From NCBI GenBank assembly GCA_023897205.1, contig JAHWDD010000002.1, positions 2,542,001-2,606,000 of the forward strand: a DNA stretch of 64,000 nucleotides, in the 5' to 3' direction. Below are positions 45,810 through 56,671 of the stretch, piece by piece. Source of the DNA: Exophiala sp. HKRS030. Lineage: Eukaryota; Ascomycota; Eurotiomycetes; Chaetothyriales; Herpotrichiellaceae. The notes beneath the pieces are model-generated. The model worked only from the letters and a program-made list of their open reading frames with translations. It ran no database searches and was not told the origin of the DNA. The position numbers were made by a program, and so were the translations under genes. Within the stretch, counting starts at the first letter, position 1. Each line of letters begins with the position of its first letter.

Positions 45810-47904
45810 CTACATTTTCAAGGACGAAATGGAGGGAGTGGTGGTGCCATTGGTGGTGGTCTCGTCATTCTTGTTTTCCTTACGATACTTGTTCCAGACC
45901 TCGGGCCATATACCTTGCTTACCAGGTGATAGAACACCATTCGGGTCCAAATTGTTCTGAAGACACAAGTAGTTAGTACTGTACTGTACTAGCAGTGGTG
46001 TGAAAGATTGAAAGAGCAACATGCCTTGAGAGTTTCGACGAATCTTTTGTAGGCATGATCATTAAAGTCGAATACGTTTTGACATAGATCTGTAGATAAA
46101 GTACGTTGTTAGAAAGATGTCTCACTTGTCGGAAGGAGGAAGAAGGCGAGCAAGAAAGGGGACAGAAATTACCCATATTATCCAAATGTGACCGGTAATT
46201 CGTCAGGTGATACTTTTCAGCCGCTTTCGCCAAATCCCTCCACATGGCAGGGAGGCTGGCTCGGTGCGTGGCGCTCGAACTGTCGTAAAACATCATCTGG
46301 ATGGTGAAGGAATGCTTTTTGAAAACCCTCCCTCCCAGGATGGCGTTGAACCCGTGCGAGACCATGATTTTCCGGGCTTCGGTGAACCATTTCAGGAAAA
46401 AAGCTCCGTCGTTGGGCATCAAGGGAACAAAGTCCGTGTGGGCGCCGTGACCCTTGCCGTCTCGAGGCAGGGCGAAATTGATCATGCTCGAGCGAGACGT
46501 GCCGACCACCCCGACGGGCTCCCCACGGCCGTGTTCGGCGATCTTGCGGGCCTCGAGGACGCCGCCGTTGTTGTCGGAGCCTTCAAACAGGCGACTCGTC
46601 AGACGCATCGAAGGGCAGTGCTGTTCCAAAACTTCACGGCAGCGTTCGAGACGGGCGAGCACCATGGATTTCGTGCCGTAAAAGTCGAAAATGGCCGTCC
46701 AGGCACCCAAGGAATTCTTGACACGGAGATCCTCGATCTTGTCCTCGGGGATGGGACCGGGGCCGTCGTACAGTTCCGCCGCGGTGTTGAAGATGGACAG
46801 GTGACCTATCACGTCGCCTATCAGCGGGTTGCTCTGGAGGATGTCCTCGCGGTGCAACAAGCCCAAGGCGTCGACGAGGGGCGCAATGTCGGCGAACTTG
46901 TCCACCTCGACCTTGACCGACATGTAGGTCTGGGGGCGAGGTTGGAGCCACAGGCTCATCTTGGTCACGATGCCGAGGTTGCTCTGCAGAAACAACCCGT
47001 CGATCGAGGGGCCGAAACTGTTCTTGCAGAGGTGCGCCGTCGGTGCGTCCGTCGCCGCCCATTGTCCCGTACGTACGACGTCGCCGTTGGCGAGGACCAC
47101 TTCGAGGCCGCTGATGTTGTGCCAATGGTCTCCGAGAGCGTTGTAACCTATACCTCGGTCGAGAGCCTGGAGGAGGAGAGAATGTCAACGTATGAATAAC
47201 CAAAATCGAAATGTAAGAGCCAAGACGAGGATGGGCGGCCCAAAAGATCGAGAGAGTGAGAGTGGTTGGCATTGCATGGCAACACATACATTACCGATTA
47301 CGCTACCCCATCCTATCGAAGGGACGTTGGGCCATACGGATCGTTTATTTTCCAGACAGTACTCTGACAGATCTCGAAATGTGACTCCAGGTTCGATGAC
47401 GGCGTAGGCACCACGTTCATTGACTTCGAGGATCGAACTCATGCGGTGTAACGAGAGGACAATGGACCCGTTGATTTGAGGCGCTGGACCGCCGTACCCT
47501 AAATTCTTGCCCCGTGAACATACCCATACCGGGATTTTGTGGACGTTGACCAGTTTCAGGATCTGTTGGATCTCGGAGACATTGCTTGGACTGATGTTTG
47601 ACTCTTGTGTCAGAGACGAAACGTGACGACGAGGAGAAGGCAAGGGAGGCAAAAAACAAAAAGCTTACCATACCGCAGCAGACGGGACATGTGATGAGGT
47701 GACGGCGAAAGGGTCGATGAAACTGACAAGGTCGTCTCCCGTTATTACATTCTCTGCTTGGCAGATTTGGCGTAGCTTGTCGAGAACCTCACAGAATGTC
47801 TCCGTCGATGTGTTTGGGGGGAGGACCTCTGGTGGTCCATCACGGCCAATGACGAAGAAGGCGTCGTGGGCTTCCTGTTGCAGGGGATCAAAGTATTGCT
47901 TCAT
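45810..47904 (-). CDS. FAD-linked oxidase of the vanillyl-alcohol oxidase (VAO) family
   Basis: Five exons, 580 aa: 47669-47904, 47290-47590, 46173-47166, 46025-46089, 45810-45956. Start is MKQYFDPLQQEAHDAFF. The FAD-binding PCMH-type domain shows CSRGKNLGYGG and VIEPGVTFRDL, then WPNVPSIGWGSVIGN and RGIGYNALGDHW. The cap and C-terminal region end NNLDPNGVLSPGKQGIWPEV. Exons 4 and 5 meet across a GC-AG intron (GCATGT...CTTCAG, 45957-46024). No signal peptide. Family members oxidise 4-alkyl- or 4-hydroxymethyl phenols such as vanillyl alcohol and eugenol. The catalytic-region Asp of the classical VAO motif PDLGGGSVLGN reads Ser here (PSIGWGS), so substrate or flavin linkage may differ (inference). 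Confidence 0.88.
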
Positions 47905-48426
47905 CTTGGATGTACGTTGACCCTGTGTGTTCGACGACCTTGGCTACTACACCGTTTACTTTATTTCGAAACACGAAGAGGGGTTTCTTGAAATGTGCTT
48001 TGTTGGTATATCCCAAGGACTCAATATGATGGGGGAAATTGAAGTATGGGGGTTCATCATGAATACGGAACCCGACGAAGAGTACCACATTGGGAAATCT
48101 GGGGTTACCCCACCCGTCCACCACACACCGTTACTGTCCCCCTGTACCCCGTACTAGTGGGCCTGACTCGGCTGTCGGCCTGCAGATATGTGATGCTTGT
48201 TTGCGCCTGCCGAGAGACTGTTGTTACTGTCCCCGAGATCTCATGTGTTCGTTTGCGGCCTTTCGTATAATATTGACCAATGGTCTCGGCATCCTTGAGT
48301 GGACGTCGAAGCTATGCCTTGGGCTTGGTTATTTTGTTTGACGCTCGCTTCTCTAGCAGACTACCGTACCAGAAGTCGAGTAAACACAGGGGAGCCCAAT
48401 ATATCTTGCCGGGACATTCTCATCAA
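47905..48426. other. Intergenic, no gene seen
   Basis: 522 bp holding the VAO-like gene promoter (-) and the 3' side of the transporter gene (-). Confidence 0.5.
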
Positions 48427-50069
48427 TCACCTGGTCGTACTTGGATGAAGCCGACTATTTGCTCGCTCTTCCCGCTGACGTCTTTTCTCGATCTTCCTCC
48501 GTCTCCAAGACCACCCTTTGAAGTATACCAACAGCAACAAAGGGAACAGACTCATCAGTATTGCTGCTACCAGAGTGCCTGCCCACCCGATACCTATAGC
48601 GTTGATCAACGGAGTTGCGAACGAAGTGGCCCCTGCACCCAGCAGACAGCGAACAAGGTTGCTAGATGCCGTTGCGGTGGCCGGGCTCTGGAAGTATAAA
48701 TCGACAATGAGCGTATTCAAAGAGCTAAAACTTCCCGTGATGAAATGCCCAAGGAAGAATAAGACAACTAGCGGTCCTGCAAGGGTAGTCTTTTGTTCCA
48801 TGACCCAGCCATAGATCAACATCGTGACACAGGCCACGCCGATGAATGGAAGAGATACCTGAAGTCGTGCCTTTTCGATCGGAAAGTTGTCAATGTCTTG
48901 CTGTTTGTTCTTCACAATGGCTACCCCTTCCACAGCGGCCACACGTTTGAAGTTCCGATCCAACAGGATCCCCAGTGTCCAGCGTGAGGTCAGACTTCCA
49001 ACCCCGATGGGAAGATAGCATAGGCCGATCTTGAGCGCGTTCAAGCCATACCGCTCCGCCAGCTGAGACGTCAGTGTACTGAGAACCAGGAAGTATCCTG
49101 CGTACATGGGCCCGCCGTAGATGAGAACGATGGCAGATTCTCTGTGGCAAATTAGCTCAAGAGACTGGAGCGGACTTGGTCGGCGGCGTCGCGGAGTGAG
49201 TGTGGTTGGACTCGCAGGCTGGGCGGGATCCTTGAGGCTGAGCAGCGGGCGATTCCACTTTGGCGGAGGGACACTCCCGTTGCCCACCACGCTCCGACAT
49301 GTTTCAGGTAGAAACAAGACGACAACCAGAATCAATATGCCGGCAAGTATGGAAAGTACCCAAAAGATCCAGTGCCAGTTGAGGTTTTCGGCAACAGCAC
49401 CTCCTATCAATGGCCCAATTGCAGGCCCCAGGGTCACACCCATGGTAGCGTACCCAATGTATTTCCCTCGTTCAGCTCGAGTTGTGATATCGGCCACCAA
49501 AGCACTGGCAAGCGCAATGGTGCCGCTACTCCCTGAGCTCTGCAGACTTCGCAACACCATCAACGCAACATAATTTGTTTGCAATGCCAAACCAATATTG
49601 GCACCCAGGTATACGACTAGACAGCAAAGGTACGCGGGTCGTCGTCCTTTGGCGTCAGAAATCGATCCTACAAAGGATGGAGCGATCCCTTGAAATATCT
49701 GGACCTCATCAATCAATGGAATCACTGTCAGATGTTGCAATAGTGGCTTACCATGTAAATGGTGACAGTCAGGTTGATCAACGATATTGATTTGTGAAGA
49801 TCGCTGGAGATTTGATTGACCGATGGAAAGTACGTGCTGGACGAAATTGGGGAGACCAGCCCGAGGAATGAAGCCGTGAGTATAATCGAGATTTTCTTCC
49901 ATTCCTCCAAAATCGTATATGGAGGCTCGTTGGTGGTATTTTCAGACTCTTTCTGGGCTTCTGGGGTGCCTGTTGGAAGGCCGTTGCGGTTGACACCGTC
50001 TGACACCGGCAATTTGACTGGAACATTTCCTCTCCTCTCCTGTTGATTTTCACTCTCGACAGTCGCCAT
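48427..50069 (-). CDS. MFS drug:H+ antiporter, DHA1 type
   Basis: Two exons: 49752-50069 and 48427-49704, giving 531 aa, phase 0, with a 47-nt intron (GTAAGC...GATGAG). The N-terminus has an acidic/polar lead (ESENQQERRGN), TM1 (IILTASFLGLVSPISSS), the loop-2 motif SDAKGRRPAY, TM4-5 with ADITTRAERGKYIGY and the antiporter motif C G-V-T-L-G-P-A-I-G-P-L-I-G-G. Later TM segments are clear, with a long central loop (about 230-270). This matches 12-TM DHA1 antiporters such as QDR-type. Role: export of drugs or small organic molecules across the plasma membrane. It is next to the VAO oxidase on the same strand, and could export aromatic substrates or products (inference). Confidence 0.88.
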
Positions 50070-51097
50070 GGATTTCAGTGTCTTGACCGATGAGTGGTGC
50101 GAAGGTGTCTTGAAGTCCAGCGGATATAGAGAAACAACTGCATTCTAATTCTTCAGACTGCGCAGGCCGGTGATAAGAAGCTCGGGATTTAGTCTCTCAA
50201 AGACCGGGAACCGATGCCAGCCATGCAGGGGCCTTGTCGAAATGTGACCGACCCACCTCCTTGATATATTCCAACACAGCTTTTGACTTGTACGTGGAAG
50301 AAGGTCTATTAATCTGAAGGATCGTTACTGATTCACCAATAGCATCCAAGACCGTGTTGAAGGAGGATGTAACCCAATGCCGCGACCGGACCGAGACCGG
50401 CTCTTGCGCTCTCTATCCACGAAATATTCCAGTCACGGCTTGGAAAGCGGCCCGGCCCATCCACTGGGATTTCTCACTTCCAGGCATCGATCAGCACACC
50501 TGAGGTACAAGTATGGTATGAGCACAGCTATATTCCCCTATATCAATGCTTCAAGCCACGATGGAGGTAGCCTCTCCTGCACCGTATAGAAGTGGCATAC
50601 TGAGGATGCCTGGAAGACAATATGCGATGCCCTCAACTCTGGTTGTCGCGCTCTGCTCGGAGAGTCCATCCGCAGTTGACAATCTCAAGAAAGGCGTGAC
50701 AACTGTGAGCGTCGAATAACCTACGAAATACTAAATTTAACGTCTCTGAAAGTCAATCACTGGAACGATCATCGATGTACGTTGTGTCAGCCTTGCAGAG
50801 GAGCTGACACGTTGAGGTATGGCTTTTCGGGAAGGAGCTGTCCGGCTCAACTGCGGCTCAGCCTCATCCCGGATCTACTTAGACCGACCGCCTGTGTGCT
50901 CAATGGCTCTACACATTGCTCTTAGCGATAGGTCATGATTCAGACCGCTAGGTGGGGACAGCCTTATCAGCGCAGGTGCGCAGTTGACGACCTTCTTGGA
51001 CTCAATCTACAACTCCTTATGTGCACGACTTTCCAATACTATGTCCCTGGCTAAACACCTCTAGAGACCCTAACCTCTGTGTTATCCTGCTAAACAA
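50070..51097. other. Divergent promoter region, antiporter / AAA ATPase
   Basis: 1.0 kb between two divergent starts; no coding sequence or repeat recognised. Confidence 0.5.
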
Positions 51098-53869
51098 ATG
51101 GGCTCTCCCGCAAGGGCTTACGACAATTCAATCGCAGCAACTCCTGTTGACGAGTTTGATCTCAGCACCCTTGACAACGCTCTTAACGTCTTCGAGAACT
51201 ACGAAAGTGGCACAATCATAGATCAAGATATCTCGGATTCTCCCGCCTTCAAATTTGATCTTCTCCTTGATCCGAAGACCCTTGGGCCTGAACTTGACAG
51301 TCTATATACAATTTCAGAGGATCTCGCTGGAGGAAAATTAATACAAAAGGATAAGGCTCTGAAGAATTTGACTAGGACGATCCGACTCTCTGGTTTCGGA
51401 AAAGAAAAGGCAATTGAGAAAGGAAGGCCTGGTGATAAACAATCGGATTCTACGCCGGCAATGCTGCTGATGATACCGTCAGCCTCGAGCCCTTTTGCAA
51501 GTCCCGAACCAAAATCGTGGAGTAGATATCAGGCTGGGAATTTTGTGGGTAATTCAATAGATATGCCTGAAATGCCCGAACCCTACTCTGGACCTTATGA
51601 ATCAGAGGCTGCCCCATTCGAAAGCTCCAAGATGGAAAGCAGTGGGTTTGAACCTCTCGACAAAGACAGTCCAATGTCGCCACCATTTCGAGGAAGACCG
51701 ATGGAAAACGAGGTGGTGTCTGGCAAGAGAAAAGCCATCACTGAGTACAAAGATGGCAAGGGTGTGCGCACATCTAAGCGCAGCAAAGTCAATGAACATC
51801 CTCAACGCCGAATTTCAGAGGCCTCTTACGATGACCGATACTCTCAACTGGTCAAAATCATCTACATGATCCACTGCCCGGATACATGGGATGATTATCA
51901 TGAAGCACTGGCTTACGAAGATGTTCCAGTATTTCTGCAGCGGAGCAAACCAGGAACGGACTTACGCCTCGATTCGAAGCTGATCCACCTAAACGGCAGC
52001 AGGCCAGTCTATGACCTTGCGTCCTTATTTACCCCTGACAACGTCGACGATGAGACAGCCATTATTGTCTTCCGCCATATCCGGTGTGAGGAGAATCAAG
52101 GGATTCCACATGCCGATGGCAAATCACTAAGGGGGCATGAATCTCTTGCGATCAAGTCCTCAATTCTGAAGCGGTCTATTGCCGATGTTGCGCAATGCTA
52201 CTATGATGGAGGTGACGTTCTATACGACGGCCGAAAGGCTGGCGGTAAACAGATGGGGGAGCTCACGATTTCTCCCGCGCCGCTCCGTTTTTTCCATCAC
52301 TACCAGCGGCTGCTTGACTATGTGGAGACTCATCCATACGCACGTGAGCATGTGACAGTCTTACTCGAATATTGCAGGAGAACATACGGCTCGAATTTTC
52401 AAGAGGCGAAACGATTGTTCGCAGAAGCTCAAGTGAATCAGAAACATCTGGAGAAGCTTTACCTACCCAACTCCATTGTCATCAGTTGTGCTGATGGCAA
52501 TGAACGGGCCTATGTTGTCTCTAAGTGGCCTTATATCCGCGACTTTGGCTCTCTGGAACTTACCTGCTGGGCGTGGCAAAATAACGGAACAGGCTGGTAC
52601 CGTAGCCGGCACACACTCACAGTGCCACCAATATCAAGTTCTTGGGTATCTATCCAGTCATTAGCCGTTTGTCCCGCAGCATATGTCTCCGAGCATACCA
52701 GAAAGAACCTGATACAGAGAGGAATGAAGCTTTGGCTGCTCAAAAACCCATCGTATATCTCTTACACCGGCACCGATGTTCAAGGAGAGGGCTATTATCC
52801 AGACTCTCGCTTCATGGTCGATTATGCCGTCTATAAGAAGATGCATGAACATGCTTTGGCTCTGCATATATATGGGCCCGTTATCTATAGCCATGACCCG
52901 TGGCCAAGGCACCTTGACTCCGAGACGACACCCAACCAAGAAGAGTTGCTTGTGATGCCTCATATTGTTCATGGATTCTATCTGACAGAGAAGCAGTGGG
53001 TTGCGATCTATGTCGATGGAGTTCATGAGATCACATGGAACAAGACGGCGTATGACCGTTTGGTCATACCCTCCAAAACAAAGGAGCTTATTCGGGCTCT
53101 GGTGACTGTCCGCACCTCACAGAGAGGGATCAAACATGGCCTGGGCGTCGCGGGGAAGAGGGTGGACCTTATCGCAGGAAAAGGCAACGGCCTCATCATG
53201 CTTTTGCACGGCGGTCCTGGCACCGGGAAATCTTTGACCGCCGAAAGCGTGGCTGAGATTGCTGAAATGCCTCTCTACAGGGTCACGTGTGGTGATATCG
53301 GCACCACGCCCGAGTCTGTCGAAAAGTACATGGGAGTCGTCATGCATCTGGGCGTCACGTGGAATTGCGTCCTCTTGCTGGACGAGGCCGACGTCTTTCT
53401 TGAAGAGAGGTCCATGTCGGATCTTGCTCGCAACAGCCTCGTTTCTGTTTTCCTTCGGATCTTGGAATACTATGATGGGATTCTCATCTTGACGAGCAAC
53501 AGAATAGGTACGTTCGACGAAGCATTCAAATCCAGGATCCAGGTGGCGCTGCACTACGAGAAACTCACGATTCCGTCGCGCAAGAAAATATGGGGCAATT
53601 TTATCGACATGTTGGAGGAAGATGGAGATGATGTCAACTTTGAGGAGATACGATACAAGGTTGATCAACTTGCAAAAATCGATTTAAATGGGCGTCAAAT
53701 CCGCAACACGATGACGACAGCTAGACAGCTAGCAATGTTCCAAGCCTGCCGCCTTGACTGGTCGCACATTGAACAAGCTCTGTCCGTGTCGACGGAATTC
53801 AATGAATATATCAAAAGAATGCAAGGCCACACAGACGACCAGAGAGCCCGGGATGAGAAACTCAGATGA
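51098..53869 (+). CDS. AAA ATPase with fungal DUF7025-type domain
   Basis: Intronless, 923 aa. N-terminal 240 residues are low-complexity with a nuclear-signal-like basic cluster (RKAITEYKDGKGVRTSKRSK). A fungal N-domain of the DUF7025 type follows, about 300-530, including HYQRLLDYVETHPYAREHVT and WPYIRDFGSLELTCWAW. The AAA core has Walker A GGPGTGKS (705-712), Walker B LLLDEAD (759-765), a sensor-like ILILTSNR and the arginine-finger-like SRIQVALHY. The C-terminal lid has IRNTMTTARQLA. Related fungal proteins are BCS1/katanin-like in layout but of unknown function. Its stop is 15 bp from the stop of the NLR-like gene opposite, so transcripts must overlap. Confidence 0.88.
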   Translation: MGSPARAYDNSIAATPVDEFDLSTLDNALNVFENYESGTIIDQDISDSPAFKFDLLLDPKTLGPELDSLYTISEDLAGGKLIQKDKALKNLTRTIRLSGFGKEKAIEKGRPGDKQSDSTPAMLLMIPSASSPFASPEPKSWSRYQAGNFVGNSIDMPEMPEPYSGPYESEAAPFESSKMESSGFEPLDKDSPMSPPFRGRPMENEVVSGKRKAITEYKDGKGVRTSKRSKVNEHPQRRISEASYDDRYSQLVKIIYMIHCPDTWDDYHEALAYEDVPVFLQRSKPGTDLRLDSKLIHLNGSRPVYDLASLFTPDNVDDETAIIVFRHIRCEENQGIPHADGKSLRGHESLAIKSSILKRSIADVAQCYYDGGDVLYDGRKAGGKQMGELTISPAPLRFFHHYQRLLDYVETHPYAREHVTVLLEYCRRTYGSNFQEAKRLFAEAQVNQKHLEKLYLPNSIVISCADGNERAYVVSKWPYIRDFGSLELTCWAWQNNGTGWYRSRHTLTVPPISSSWVSIQSLAVCPAAYVSEHTRKNLIQRGMKLWLLKNPSYISYTGTDVQGEGYYPDSRFMVDYAVYKKMHEHALALHIYGPVIYSHDPWPRHLDSETTPNQEELLVMPHIVHGFYLTEKQWVAIYVDGVHEITWNKTAYDRLVIPSKTKELIRALVTVRTSQRGIKHGLGVAGKRVDLIAGKGNGLIMLLHGGPGTGKSLTAESVAEIAEMPLYRVTCGDIGTTPESVEKYMGVVMHLGVTWNCVLLLDEADVFLEERSMSDLARNSLVSVFLRILEYYDGILILTSNRIGTFDEAFKSRIQVALHYEKLTIPSRKKIWGNFIDMLEEDGDDVNFEEIRYKVDQLAKIDLNGRQIRNTMTTARQLAMFQACRLDWSHIEQALSVSTEFNEYIKRMQGHTDDQRARDEKLR

Positions 53870-53884
53870 TGAGCCGACTCCTTT

Positions 53885-56009
53885 TTATAAATGCCGGCGC
53901 TTAGTCACGTAACCGGTCAGGTGGTTCGAGACTCGCTGTCTCTTGATGGGATTTGGCTTCCTCGCTCTCGGCCGCGGCCTGCTGTTGTTGTGCGCATCAG
54001 TGGAGAGCCTGACACAGTCGCCTTGCAATTCGAGCGTCTCGATGTGGTCTTGGGTGATATTCGATGCTGGTATCACAATCTTGACCGAGACGCCGGGGAT
54101 CTTGTTCCTCAAAAGCTCTGTAAACATTACCACTTCCTGTCGATCGTAACTTGTCACTTGCGACAAGAGGTCACCGTCAAGGACGATAAAGACTCGGAGG
54201 ACATCCTTGAGAGTTCGCTCGAGGATTCTAAGCCAGTCCTCGGGTGATGCTGCCTCTCTCAGGTGCGAAAGCGTGACAGGATGAAGTGGTCCTGCTCCTG
54301 CGCCTGGATAACCGTGACCGGTCAACGAAGAAGGATTCATCTGGAGTGCCTGTAGCACCAGGACGCGCAGGACATCGGTGGTCGTAAGGTCAAGGTCCCA
54401 ATGGTTGGCGAAACGCAATGCCCACATGACCGGGAAGCTCTGGTCGCGAATCAGACGAGCCATATCTGCCACAAAGTCCTTTTCCATCACCGGATTCTGG
54501 CCAGAGACCACGAGGAGACTGCTCTGATTGCCCTGGGCCCAGGTTTGAAGGTCAGCTTCTCGCGGTAGGACGACGGGGGACCAGTTTCGCCGGCGCCGGC
54601 GCATCGATTGACAATACTCCAAGCTCTCCCCGGAATAGGGGAGGTTCTGCCAGAACGGCATCGACAGGAGCTGATTTAGGTGGAGTTGGTTAATGGTTTG
54701 CCTCTGTTGAGAGAGGTCGAGGCGTATTTCAGTGTAGAAAGCTAGAAGTCAACATTACGCTCGAGTCAGTCTGTGTATCTTGGTCATTTATACTAGGTCT
54801 ACGTTCATTCAGGCCAAGGCTGCATTTCTGCGGGATGGACAGATGGAAGTTGATCAGGCTGAAATGATGAATCATGAATGAATGAAATTGACGATTCACA
54901 CGTACTCGAGAACAATGCAGTCTGCTCGGCGACCTTTGTCGCAATCAAGGCCTCCATTCCCGCTTGGTTGGTCCTCATGTGCACGATCTGTGCGTTCACG
55001 TCCTCCCAAGCCTTGCGTGACTCGACAAGGTCAAGGTGGATGTCCCGCAGCTCGGCTTTGGCGGCCAGGCTCGACAGATCTTTGAGGTGGCTCGCATGCT
55101 GTGCAATCTCGTCATAGGTCTCTTGGAAACGCAGTTTCCAAGGCCGAAATACGCTGTCGATGGAGTGCTGCAGGCGCGAGGCCTTGTAGAATTTGATCGA
55201 TTCGACCAAGAACCTCAAGATCAGAGCGTATATCCTGGCCACGGTCGTCAGAAGCGCCTCGGTGGGATACAAAAAGAGGGTCAACTGAGCGGACGGCAGG
55301 AGGAGTGATGTCTGTGAGAGTGATTTGCTGAGTTTCGCCACGGTCGTGGCATGATTGCTGATTCCCTGTTCTCGGTAAGTAACCCACGTTTTTTGGTGGG
55401 GTTAGAAAGGTGGGTGTCTTGCAAGGACAGCCAAAAAGAAAAATAGTAAACGCACCACAAATATGAGCTTGAATAAACCCCATGCGAGGGATGCGTATTC
55501 CGGGTGATGTTGAACCAAAACGTCGATGATGTTCCCGTAATAAACGACCCTGTCGGCAAAGGTGTTGAGCCATCTACGAGCCTTGTCGTGGTGACGCGAC
55601 TGAGAGTACGTCTGCTGCACTTGACCCAGAGTCGCGAGGAACGTTTCCATGGTTGGTTTTGCTGCAGCTACTGCAGGCGATCTACCACCGCTTGAGCCTG
55701 AGCGATGGTTGATGATCTCGTCATACTCTTTGGCGGATAGTTCGGTCTTGAGCACCTCGTGGGCCTCCTCGTAAGCTTTGGTGAGGATATCTTTACCTCT
55801 GTAGTAATTCCGAAAAATAGAAAAATCTCGTCAGTTTGTCTTGCAATGCTTCATCTCAAATTCCGATTTGTTGTCCGTATCTCCTCCGATCATGGCGATC
55901 AAAAAGAAAGGTTTACTTGCAGGAACGTTGGATCAAAATACCAGCCGCTAATTCGGCTTCGAATGGACGGTTGTGAGGCGTAACTTGTCAACAACTGATT
56001 CAAAGACAT
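53885..56009 (-). CDS. NLR-like fungal protein, helical N-domain plus P-loop-less NTPase-like domain
   Basis: Four exons; the last three are 55456-55798, 54906-55365, 53885-54741 and agree in phase. Exon 1 (55917-56009, MSLNQLLTSYAS...) is joined by a GTAAAC donor and a TACTACAG acceptor, but in the wrong phase by one base. In the next frame the same stretch reads TPHNRPFEAELAAGILIQRSC, which splices correctly, so a 1-nt lesion or error is likely near 55970. The N-terminal helices resemble the DUF7708-type domain of fungal NACHT proteins (ILTKAYEEAHEVLKTEL, YASLAWGLFKLIFV). The C-terminal half looks like a STAND/NACHT NTPase with LLVVSGQN instead of a P-loop, and FIVLDGDLL like Walker B. Function unknown; possibly regulatory. 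Confidence 0.65.
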
Positions 56010-56671
56010 CCTGTCTGATGAGAGAAGCGAACGACAACGACCACATATTCCAAAACCAAGTGCGGATGCTCAATAATTAAAATCTAGTCTCGAAAACTGA
56101 AGTTGTTACAGGCAGAATTCAGCCTTGAGGCCAGCCTCATACTTTAGTACTCATGTGATCACAGCGTCGAACTCTCTCCAAGGTCCCCAGGGCTTGTAAA
56201 GACGTCCAGGCTCAAAGAAGCTAAGCCGATTACATGGTGGCACAGCCTCTGCTCAATGGAAGGCTGAATCGATAAGTGAGCGATAGATATTACGCACACC
56301 AATCTCTGCGTTACGCACAAGGCTATACCTTGCGAAAGGCACACGAATGAGTAACTAATAATTTAGTCATTATTAGTGTCCTTACTGGTGTCTCGGTGCT
56401 CATCATTCCCAATGTCCTTAAGGATGTCCCTTGACTTACTCGTATTTGTTAGTTACCATTTGACTCATATTGATACTAAGCAATTACACGACAAGTCTGG
56501 GGGGAGCGACCTCAGTGATAAGTATAGTCTTGTGAGTAATCCAGAGGTGGGGTGTGCATAATACCTATCGCCATGTAGCAGAGGCGGTCACCCAATGCGT
56601 TCACAGAAGCACATCCTATGGGCTGGCGTCGTTTGCATTGTGCTAGCCAGCTACGATCCCCTTCTTAGAGG
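56010..56671. other. Intergenic, no gene seen
   Basis: 662 bp between the start of the NLR-like gene and the stop of the APH-like gene, both on -. An AGTCATTATTAGTG-type AT-rich patch near 56360 is the only notable feature. Confidence 0.45.

Noticed and set aside
46207..47199. A 330-codon open frame on + opposite the VAO-like gene
   Set aside because: Lies antisense to well-supported exons of the oxidase; the composition (R, G, H, V-rich) is typical of a shadow frame.
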